In this document: positions 49,210 through 56,471 of the stretch, piece by piece
Layout of the letters: each line of letters starts with the position of its first letter
How positions within the stretch are numbered: the stretch's first letter is position 1
Origin: Deltaproteobacteria bacterium
Lineage (GTDB): Bacteria; Desulfobacterota; Syntrophia; Syntrophales; JACQWR01
Assembly (NCBI GenBank): GCA_026388415.1
Contig: JAPLJV010000040.1
Coordinates: forward strand, 31,542-95,541
Direction of reading: 5' to 3'
Length of the DNA stretch: 64,000 bases
Notes under the pieces: model-generated
What the model saw: only the letters and a program-made list of their open reading frames with translations
Database searches by the model: none
What the model was told of the DNA's origin: nothing
Made by a program: the position numbers and the translations under genes

Positions 49210-50049
49210 CTAACCCCGCAGTATATTTTCCAGCATTCCCCGGAGGACCGGCAATTTGTAGATATATGAAGGCCGGTCGCCGCTGATAAATATGATGCCT
49301 TCCAGAACCATGTTCACGGCTTCCGCAATGACAGCCGCGCTTTTGTCTTTGCCCGCGAGAAACGCTTCTACGGCATGCGCCCGAAAAGGCATCGGGGTGC
49401 AAGAGCCGATCGCCAGCCGGACATTTAAAAAGACGCCCCGTTCCTCCCGGACTGCCCATGCTGCCGAAAGCCGGGAAATGGCCCAGGCCGCGCGCTTCGC
49501 CACCCGCCGGTATCCCATGCGGTAGCCCTTCAGGGACTCCAGGGACACCCCGCAAAGAAGCTCGTCAGCCATTATTGATGTCTGATAGGGAGCAACAATG
49601 AAATCTTCGAGGTTTACCTCTCGAACTCCCCGTGCCGATTCCAGTATCACCCTGGCACGGTGGATCAGCAGGGGCGGAAGCGCGTCCGCGGCGGGCGAAG
49701 CGTTCGCCAGATTCCCGCCGATGGTTCCCCTGTTTCGTATCTGGGGTGAACCTACCTGACTGCAAGCGCACGCAAGATCCGGCGCCGCATCCAACACATT
49801 GCTGTGGCTGCTCACTTCCCGGTGGTTGACGCCGCCGCCGATAACGACGCCGGATTCATCGGCTTTGATGGTACGCAGCTCCGCAATCCTGCTGACATCC
49901 AACAGCCGCCCCCACGTTTCACCGCGCCGCATCCTGACCAAAAGGTCCGTTCCTCCGGCGATCACTTTTGCCCCTTCTGGCTCAGCCAATACCGCGAGCG
50001 CAGCCGACTTGTCAGCCGCGTTTATGAGCTCAAATTCCGGCAGCATCAT
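49210..50049 (-). CDS. Molybdenum hydroxylase FAD subunit
   Basis: 279 residues from ATG 50049 (GGAGGCGGTGC upstream, overlapping the previous gene by 20 bases). FAD-binding motifs KVIAGGTDLLVRMRRGE near 30 and NRGTIGGNLANASPAADALP near 105 are those of the xanthine dehydrogenase medium subunit, followed by the CO dehydrogenase flavoprotein C-terminal domain (KRAAWAISRLSAAW). It takes electrons from the 2Fe-2S subunit and reduces NAD(P) or another carrier. Extra insertions typical of 4-hydroxybenzoyl-CoA reductase (a [4Fe-4S] loop) are absent. Confidence 0.9.
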   Translation of the reverse strand: MMLPEFELINAADKSAALAVLAEPEGAKVIAGGTDLLVRMRRGETWGRLLDVSRIAELRTIKADESGVVIGGGVNHREVSSHSNVLDAAPDLACACSQVGSPQIRNRGTIGGNLANASPAADALPPLLIHRARVILESARGVREVNLEDFIVAPYQTSIMADELLCGVSLESLKGYRMGYRRVAKRAAWAISRLSAAWAVREERGVFLNVRLAIGSCTPMPFRAHAVEAFLAGKDKSAAVIAEAVNMVLEGIIFISGDRPSYIYKLPVLRGMLENILRG

Positions 50050-50488
50050 GCACCGCCTCCTCAATCTGGACATACCCCGTGCACCGGCACAGATTACCGC
50101 TGATGGCCTCCCGGATCTCTTCCCGGGACGGGTTCGGACATCGCTTCAAGAGACTATAGGCGCTCAGCAGCATCCCCGGCGTACAGAAACCGCACTGCAC
50201 GGCCCCGGCCCGCATGAAGGCATCCTGCAGCGGATGTAGACCGCCGTCTGTGGCAAGATACTCCACCGTCTTCACGTCATGGCCAGAAATTTGGGAAGTA
50301 AGGGTCAGGCAGGAATAGACAGGTTCATCATTGACCAGCACGGTGCAGACGCCGCACTCGCCGATGGAGCAGCCTTCTTTCACGCTTTTTACCGAGAGCT
50401 TTTCGCGCAGCGTGTGGAGGAGCGTTTCGTTATCCTGCACCTCAACTTCCACAGGCTGCCTGTTAAGGATAAAGTGAACGTTCTTCAT
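50030..50488 (-). CDS. Molybdenum hydroxylase 2Fe-2S subunit
   Basis: 152 residues from ATG 50488 with GGGGAGC upstream. Plant-type [2Fe-2S] domain: EGCSIGECGVCTVLVND and a fourth Cys in PVYSCLTL; then the helical second cluster domain: VQCGFCTPGMLLSAYSLL and GNLCRCTGYVQIEEAV. This is the small subunit of the three-part hydroxylase; it carries electrons from MoCo to FAD. The gene order small, medium, large is common for these enzymes. Confidence 0.93.
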   Translation of the reverse strand: MKNVHFILNRQPVEVEVQDNETLLHTLREKLSVKSVKEGCSIGECGVCTVLVNDEPVYSCLTLTSQISGHDVKTVEYLATDGGLHPLQDAFMRAGAVQCGFCTPGMLLSAYSLLKRCPNPSREEIREAISGNLCRCTGYVQIEEAVHDAAGI

Positions 50489-50534
50489 GCGTCTGCTCCC
50501 CAAACCCCGATAAACATCCCGGCTCCCGGCCGCG

Positions 50535-51842
50535 CTATCTTCCCATCAGGCCCGGCAGGTAGAGGGCGATGATCGGGAAAAGGGTAAGAATGACCGTTGT
50601 AGCAATGATGGCAAAGAGAAATGGGATTGATCCTTTGAAAATCTCACCCATGGGCACATCCTTCGCTATGCCGGCAATAGTGTAAACGTTAAGCCCAACG
50701 GGTGGCGTAATGAGTCCCGCCTCCATCATGAGCACCGCCACGACGCCAAACCAGATGGGATGGAAGCCTATCGCCACCATGACGGGGAAAATGACGGGAA
50801 GGGTGAGAACCATCATGGAAACTGAATCGAGAAAACAGCCGAGGAAAAAGTAGATTGCTATCACAATTATCAGGATAACATACTTGGAGACCCCCAGACC
50901 TGCGATCCAATTCGAGGCCACCGTGGGAATTGTTGACAGGGCCAGGAAATAGCTAAAGACGGTAGCCCCTGCCACGAGAAAAAGCACCATGGTAGAAATC
51001 CGCGCCATTTCGAGAAGAGAAGTAAAAAGGGTCTTCCAGGTCAACCGTTTTTTCAGGATCACGATGATAAAGAGTGCCGTGGCACCGATTGCCCCTGCCT
51101 CGGTAGGATTGACAAACCCGAGGTATATCCCTCCCATAACGATGAAGAAGACGAAAAGCGTCTCCCAGATTCCCTTGAGCGCGATCAGCTTTTCTTTAAA
51201 GGTCACGTCGCCGGGCGTGCGGGGAGCAAGCGAAGGATCCATCTTTACCAGGGCCACAACTACCGCGATGTACGCAAAGGACAATACTATCCCCGGCAGA
51301 ATTCCCGCGATGAGCAGTTTCCCGATGGATTGTTCCGTAAGCATCCCGAAGACGACAAAGCCAAGGCTGGGCGGGATGAGAAAGCTCAACGTGCCGCCGG
51401 CCGCTACAACACCACAGGCAAGTTTCGGGGCATACCCGAATCTTCTCATCTCCGGGAGGGCGACATTCCCCATGGCTGCCGCAGCGGCCACGGATGAACC
51501 GCTCACCGCCGCAAAACCAGCGCAGGCGGCAATGGTGGCGATCCCCAAACCGCCCGGAAACTTTCGGAACCACTTGTCAAAAGTGTTATATAGCTCCCTC
51601 GTGATGCCTCCTGTGCCGGCAAAACTCCCCATAAGAATAAAAAGAGGGATGATCGTGTAAGGGTAATTGGCAGCAACGCCATAGACGGTCTCGGCAACTT
51701 TCGGCAGGGCGGCGCCAAGTGAAGCGAGGGCCCAGAGCCCGCAAAATCCTACCAGCATCATGACGAAGGCAATGGGCATACCCAAAAAGAGCAAGAGGAC
51801 AAGCGCCACACTGCCTAAAATTCCTACGGTTATCGGCTCCAC
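50535..51842 (-). CDS. dctM: TRAP transporter large permease, DctM family (catabolic operon)
   Basis: 435 residues from GTG 51842, which overlaps the dctQ stop (TAGTG). Many membrane helices with YPYTIIPLFILMGSFAGTGG, GFAAVSGSSVAAAAAMGNVA, GTLSFLIPPSLGFVVFGMLT and MMEAGLITPPVGLNVYTIAG. Together with the DctQ and DctP proteins it should import the ring substrate of the operon, probably nicotinate or a related carboxylate. It is only distantly similar to the dctM at 14496. Confidence 0.94.
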   Translation of the reverse strand: MEPITVGILGSVALVLLLFLGMPIAFVMMLVGFCGLWALASLGAALPKVAETVYGVAANYPYTIIPLFILMGSFAGTGGITRELYNTFDKWFRKFPGGLGIATIAACAGFAAVSGSSVAAAAAMGNVALPEMRRFGYAPKLACGVVAAGGTLSFLIPPSLGFVVFGMLTEQSIGKLLIAGILPGIVLSFAYIAVVVALVKMDPSLAPRTPGDVTFKEKLIALKGIWETLFVFFIVMGGIYLGFVNPTEAGAIGATALFIIVILKKRLTWKTLFTSLLEMARISTMVLFLVAGATVFSYFLALSTIPTVASNWIAGLGVSKYVILIIVIAIYFFLGCFLDSVSMMVLTLPVIFPVMVAIGFHPIWFGVVAVLMMEAGLITPPVGLNVYTIAGIAKDVPMGEIFKGSIPFLFAIIATTVILTLFPIIALYLPGLMGR

Positions 51843-52321
51843 TATTCCCTCCCTCTCAGAACTGCAACTGACTTCAATAAATCTACAAAAATCTCCAGCC
51901 AGAGCAAAAAGCCCCCTATAGCCACGAACAGCTTAAAGGGCCACTGCGGCACTCGTAACTGATCTGACACCGCTGTCTCATGAAGCCCCTCGCTATAACC
52001 ATACACCATCAAAATCGTAATAATGGCCAGAGAAGCCACATCGGTTATAACCTTGCATAAGTTCTGACCACGGGGGGAGAACTTGGAGGTGAGGAAATCC
52101 ACTCCGACGTGGCCCTGAACCTGCTGGGTATACGCGGCGCCCAGCAGGATAATAACGGCGAGCATATATTCGGAAAGCTCCAGGGTGCCCGGAATAGGCT
52201 TATTGAAAAAACCCCTCCCAATCACGTCAAACGTCGTAATGAGCATTAGCGGCACGGCGAGAAACATGCCCAGCACGCACGCGCCGTACGTCACTTTATG
52301 AACGCCTTTTTGGAAACACAT
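51842..52321 (-). CDS. dctQ: TRAP transporter small permease, DctQ family (catabolic operon)
   Basis: 159 residues with four membrane segments. TTFDVIGRGFFNKPIPGTLEL is the DctQ signature after the first helix and GAAYTQQVQGHVGVDFLTSKF follows. The gene sits between the binding protein and the large permease, with the stop sharing a base with the next start. Confidence 0.9.
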   Translation of the reverse strand: MCFQKGVHKVTYGACVLGMFLAVPLMLITTFDVIGRGFFNKPIPGTLELSEYMLAVIILLGAAYTQQVQGHVGVDFLTSKFSPRGQNLCKVITDVASLAIITILMVYGYSEGLHETAVSDQLRVPQWPFKLFVAIGGFLLWLEIFVDLLKSVAVLRGRE

Positions 52322-52363
52322 ACTTTGCGTTTACGTTTATACGACTTTTGCAATTATCTCTTC

Positions 52364-53449
52364 CTAAGCCTTTTTAAATTCCGGCGGACACGAAACGAGA
52401 TGCACATTTCTCTTTTCGCATTCCTCGTTCATGACGGCAACGGCCTTCTTCGCCGGAATTCCTTTTGCCTCCAGGTCGGCTACCCATTTCCTCGTAACAT
52501 CCTGGAATCTTGCATACCATTGCTCCGCTTCAGCCTTTGGCAAATCAACGAGTTGCACCCCGCCCTTCTGGATCTCCTTCATGATTACCTTGTAGTCTTC
52601 CTGGTTGAGGCCACCCGTTGTCTTAAAGGGATTCGTACAGACATCCTCGATGATCTTCTTTTCACTTGCAGCAAGCTTGTTCCAGGAAGTCATGTTCATG
52701 ACAGTTCCTTCCGACACGCAGCCGAAGGTCAGGACCGTTCCGTACTTCGCCACTTCAGAAAGCTTGTAGGCAAGTACCAGCGGCGGGCAGGTGACGATGC
52801 CGTCCACGGTCCCCGTCTCCATTGCCATATACACGTCGCCCAGGGGTAAAAACACCGGCTCGGCGCCGAGGGATTTGATATAGTTAGTCTGGTGACCGCC
52901 GGGGGAGCGCAGTTTCATGCCTTTCAGATCAGCCATCTTCGAGACGGGTTTTTTCGTCCAGATGAAGGACTGGATGCAGCCGTTGAGCTCCAGCACCTTT
53001 ACTGTCTTGAATTCATCTTTCAAAACGCGGTTGTACACGGCGTTGCCGATATCCGCCGCCACATCCTTGCCGTCCACCCAGACCGCCAGGGACAGAACAT
53101 CCGTAAGCGGGAACCGCCCGGGCGTCCAGGTAGCCGTAAAATATCCCAGGTCCGACATGCCCTTGGCCACGATATCGAAATGCTCCGGGCCTTTGCCGAG
53201 GGCTGCCCCGGCATACATCGTGGATCCCAGTTTGCCGCCGCTTCTCTTCTTCACTTCCGCCATCATGGGGGTCCAAACGGTCTTCACTTCCCTGCTCATC
53301 GGCGGGTGCCAGGTGCTGAACTTCAAATTGGCGCTCTCCGACGCGAACAGGCCATTGCTGTCCAGAACTCCCATACCCAGCGCCGCACCGCCTATCAGCG
53401 TGCCCTTCATGAAATCTCTTCTGCTCAATTCTCTACATTCTTCACACAT
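52364..53449 (-). CDS. dctP: TRAP transporter solute-binding protein with Tat signal (catabolic operon)
   Basis: 361 residues. A twin-arginine signal, LSRRDFMKGTLIGGAALGMG, opens the protein, so it is exported folded; the other DctP in the window uses a Sec signal. The core follows DctP: LKFSTWHPPMSREVKTVWTP, LKGMKLRSPGGHQTNYIKSL with the substrate-binding Arg, and FLPLGDVYMAMETGTVDGIV. The downstream enzymes suggest a pyridine carboxylate as ligand. Confidence 0.92.
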   Translation of the reverse strand: MCEECRELSRRDFMKGTLIGGAALGMGVLDSNGLFASESANLKFSTWHPPMSREVKTVWTPMMAEVKKRSGGKLGSTMYAGAALGKGPEHFDIVAKGMSDLGYFTATWTPGRFPLTDVLSLAVWVDGKDVAADIGNAVYNRVLKDEFKTVKVLELNGCIQSFIWTKKPVSKMADLKGMKLRSPGGHQTNYIKSLGAEPVFLPLGDVYMAMETGTVDGIVTCPPLVLAYKLSEVAKYGTVLTFGCVSEGTVMNMTSWNKLAASEKKIIEDVCTNPFKTTGGLNQEDYKVIMKEIQKGGVQLVDLPKAEAEQWYARFQDVTRKWVADLEAKGIPAKKAVAVMNEECEKRNVHLVSCPPEFKKA

Positions 53450-53485
53450 ACGGCATCCTCCTTATTTGTTGTTGATATTATCGTT

Positions 53486-54976
53486 CTACACCCACCTCAC
53501 CGTTACGGTCTTCTCCTCAAGGAACATCTTCACTGAATCCATCCTCGATTTGGAATTGCCATAAAAAGAATCCTTTTTCGAACCGAGCCCGAAAAAGGCG
53601 TATGGCTGCGGGATGCCCGCGTTAACGCCCACGTTGCCGACCTCGCACTCCCGGATAAACTTGCGGGCGGCTTTGCCGCTTTCCGTGACGATACATGCCG
53701 AATGCCCGTAGTTAGTTCCGTTTATCCAACTGATGGCCTGGTCAAGATCCGCCGCCCGGATCAGGTTGCATAAGGGACCAAAGGCCTCCTCCCTGGCTAC
53801 ATGCATGTCCGGCGTCACGCCTTCAAAGATCGTCGGCCCGAGAAAGCTGCCCTTCTCCAGCCCGGCAGGCGTCGCCGTGCGCCCATCAAGAAGCAGCCTG
53901 GCGCCGGACGAAAGACCCGATTCGATAAACCGAAGCACCTGCTCCTTGCCATTCTGCGTAGTCAGCGGTCCCATATCCACCGACTCATCAAGACCATAGC
54001 CCAGCTTCATAGCTTTGGCAGCAGTGATCAATTTCTCTTTCAACTCCGCATATCTCTTGTCGTCTCCGATCACGGCCACGTTGTCGGAGCCGAGGCAGCG
54101 CTGGCCGGTCATACCGAAGCAGCCGCGGAGGATATACTGCACCGCATTATCGAGATTGCAGTCTGGCATGATGACGACGTAATTCTTGCCGTTGCCGTTG
54201 AGGGAAGATCTCTTCCCGTATTTGCCGCAGAGTTCGAAGAGTTCCTTGCTTACCTTGGTAGAGCCGATGAGACCAACGCCTTTGACCCGGGGGTCGGAGA
54301 TGATGGTATTATTTAGTTCCCTCTCCGTCCCCATGTGGAGGAGATTGGCAACACCCGGGGGGAATCCCGTCTCAGCGAGCATCCGAAACATGGCATCAGC
54401 CGATACCGGACACTGACGGCTCGGTTTCACTATAACCGTACACCCACAAGCCAGCGCATAGGGGACAAAGGATGACCAGGCATGCATGGGAATATTGCCA
54501 GGCGTCATGATGAGGAACACGCCCACCGGCTCCCGCAGCAGATAGCAGTCTATGCCCGTTGCGAGCTGGTCTACATGCTCGCCCTTATAGAGGCTGTAGA
54601 GGGCGCTCCCGGCGGCCTCGATGTTCTCCATGCACCTCGATATGGTGCCGCGCCCCTCGCCAATGGTGCAGCCGTGGTCCTGAACGAGTATCCGGGCCAG
54701 CTCCTCATGGTGTTTTCCGAAGGTCTCCCTCAGGTTGAAAACCATTTCCGCCCTATCCCGGAAAGGGACGTTTCTCCACTTCGCGAAGCTGGTATGGGCC
54801 GCAACAATCGCCCTTTCCACATCTTCCGGCGCTGCGACGGGCGCCTCTGCGATAGCCTCACCGGTGGCCGGATTCGTGGTCTCAAAATAGGCGCCCGTCC
54901 CAGGCTCTACCCATTGTCCGTCTATGTAAAGCTTCAATTTACCGTAATGTCTGCTCACCTCATCCAGCGCTGCCAT
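53486..54976 (-). CDS. mmsA: CoA-acylating semialdehyde dehydrogenase, methylmalonate-semialdehyde dehydrogenase-like
   Basis: 496 residues, aldehyde dehydrogenase superfamily. NAD-binding MTPGNIPMHAWSSFVPYALA near 160 and VGLIGSTKVSKELFEL near 240. The catalytic Cys is in MTGQRCLGSDNVAVIG near 300. The general-base Glu of hydrolytic aldehyde dehydrogenases is replaced by Asn in SLNGNGKNYVVIMPD, as in methylmalonate-semialdehyde dehydrogenase, which transfers the acyl group to CoA after decarboxylation. It is the first gene of the hydroxylase/enamidase operon, behind the promoter at 55086-55114. In that context 2-formylglutarate, a substituted malonate semialdehyde, is a chemically fitting substrate, giving glutaryl-CoA; this is an inference. 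Confidence 0.88.
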   Translation of the reverse strand: MAALDEVSRHYGKLKLYIDGQWVEPGTGAYFETTNPATGEAIAEAPVAAPEDVERAIVAAHTSFAKWRNVPFRDRAEMVFNLRETFGKHHEELARILVQDHGCTIGEGRGTISRCMENIEAAGSALYSLYKGEHVDQLATGIDCYLLREPVGVFLIMTPGNIPMHAWSSFVPYALACGCTVIVKPSRQCPVSADAMFRMLAETGFPPGVANLLHMGTERELNNTIISDPRVKGVGLIGSTKVSKELFELCGKYGKRSSLNGNGKNYVVIMPDCNLDNAVQYILRGCFGMTGQRCLGSDNVAVIGDDKRYAELKEKLITAAKAMKLGYGLDESVDMGPLTTQNGKEQVLRFIESGLSSGARLLLDGRTATPAGLEKGSFLGPTIFEGVTPDMHVAREEAFGPLCNLIRAADLDQAISWINGTNYGHSACIVTESGKAARKFIRECEVGNVGVNAGIPQPYAFFGLGSKKDSFYGNSKSRMDSVKMFLEEKTVTVRWV

Positions 54977-55057
54977 GCGAATCTCCTTATTTTTTCATTA
55001 TCTTTTGGTACATCTGCGGTCTTGCGGACTGAACATCACAAGCCTATCTTATCCAGG

Positions 55058-55114
55058 CTCGTCAAAACGAGTATTTCCCGCCGGGAGTATAGGAGGGCTG
55101 TTTTTGCTTGTCAA
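55058..55114 (-). promoter_or_regulatory. Promoter and leader hairpin of the nicotinate-type operon
   Basis: On the minus strand TTGACA (55114-55109), 17-base spacer, TATACT (55091-55086): almost ideal sigma-70 hexamers. Transcription would start near 55079, about 100 bases before ATG 54976 with its AAGGAG. A small inverted repeat CTCGT-CAAA-ACGAG (55058-55071) sits just after the start point, a position suited to a repressor. The plus side of 54977-55307 holds only a GCCCGG/CCGGGC-type hairpin near 55240 and no gene. Confidence 0.85.
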
Positions 55115-55307
55115 GGGATATTAGCTGAAATAAAATAAGTCCGGGTGGTAGATAGCGCATAAAATCTCACGCTTCAGGATTCGATTCCCGCCCCAAGATT
55201 AATGATGTAAGATCATACGTGATGATGTATATTGAACCGCCCGGATGCTGCCGGGCAAGTGGAGATGTCGGATGCCGGATGTCGAATACCGAATAAATAT
55301 TCCTTTG

Positions 55308-56471
55308 ATGAAGAAGCATCAGTGCAAAATAATTTCCTTCTGCCTGTGTTTTCTAATTTCCTTTATTGAAGCCGAGATTGCCGTCGCACAAGTAAAAAAT
55401 CAACAAATCCAATTTTGTCTCCGCCAGGGAATTGAAAAGGCATTAAACCTGGAAACTCAGAGCGCGATCGGCTTTTTCAATAAGGCAGTGGAACTGGGCC
55501 GGGAAGATCCCACCGGCTATGCCTTCCTGGCGCTGGCCCACCTGTTTTTCCTTGAGATAAGCTATGCGCCGACGGAACGGGTCAGGAACAGGGATTCCAT
55601 GCTTCGTTACGCGGATGAAGCGCTGACCAGAGGACAAAAAAAGATTGAGAATGATGAGAAAGATGGTCAGGCATACTTCGCCATGACCCTGGCGACCATC
55701 GTCAAAGTGCGCTGGGCAATCAGGCAAAAAAGTTATTTCGCGATGGCGCGTGATACCTCTACCGCCTGGGGTTATATGCAAAAAACACAGGAAATCAATC
55801 CTCAAGTCTATGACATTTATTTTCCCATCGGGCTGCTCCATTACCACATAGATCACCTGCCGGGATTGGCCCGCTTTTTTTCTTCCCTGTTGATCACGGC
55901 GGGGAACAAGCGCCAGGGGATTCAGGAATTGGAATTAGTGGCAAAGCAGGGTAATCTTCTTAAGGAAGTAGCCCAGGCGGAACTTGTCTCAGCTTTTTTG
56001 TATTTTGAAAAGCAGCCGGCCCAGGCTTTAGCTATTGCCATGGAATTAAAAGAAAAATTCCCCCGGAATTATAATTTTGCGTTTGCCTTGGCGAATACCT
56101 ATTCCGAACTCCATCGCTTCACCGAAGCGCTGGCAATCGCCCGGGAGCTGCACAAGAACATTCAGGCCGGCAAGCCGCCTTACATCCCCCAACTCCAGCC
56201 CCGTTATGATATTTTAATGGGAAGGATCTTATTCAACCAGGGGGAATATGCGGAAGCTGCGGAATACCTGCAAAGGGTTCTCAAGGATGACTCCCTCTAT
56301 AACGCCCGGAACAAGGCGGCGGCGTTGCTGCGCTTGGGCATGATCCACGATATTCGCCAGGAAAGAAAAGAGGCGGAAGATTGTTATTACCGAGTTCTGG
56401 AGATAGAAGGGGGTGAAGGCAGCGCCCCGATAGAGGCCAGAAAATATCTGCAAGCCCCGTACATCCGGTAG
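55308..56471 (+). CDS. Exported TPR-repeat protein
   Basis: 387 residues from ATG 55308; an in-frame ATG at 55245 would put 21 polar residues before the signal peptide and is less likely. The signal peptide (MKKHQCKIISFCLCFLISFI) ends near AVAQ. The rest is helical with TPR-like units, clearest at about 195-385 (AQALAIAMELKEKFPRNYNF, EALAIARELHKNIQAG, GEYAEAAEYLQRVLKDD, RKEAEDCYYRVLEIE). Such proteins act as protein-binding scaffolds in the periplasm. Its stop codon directly abuts the stop of the convergent cyclase gene. Confidence 0.78.
   Translation: MKKHQCKIISFCLCFLISFIEAEIAVAQVKNQQIQFCLRQGIEKALNLETQSAIGFFNKAVELGREDPTGYAFLALAHLFFLEISYAPTERVRNRDSMLRYADEALTRGQKKIENDEKDGQAYFAMTLATIVKVRWAIRQKSYFAMARDTSTAWGYMQKTQEINPQVYDIYFPIGLLHYHIDHLPGLARFFSSLLITAGNKRQGIQELELVAKQGNLLKEVAQAELVSAFLYFEKQPAQALAIAMELKEKFPRNYNFAFALANTYSELHRFTEALAIARELHKNIQAGKPPYIPQLQPRYDILMGRILFNQGEYAEAAEYLQRVLKDDSLYNARNKAAALLRLGMIHDIRQERKEAEDCYYRVLEIEGGEGSAPIEARKYLQAPYIR

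Noticed and set aside
48124..49269. 381-codon open frame opposite the molybdenum hydroxylase gene
   Set aside because: The opposite strand encodes recognised MoCo motifs throughout; this frame shows no domain.
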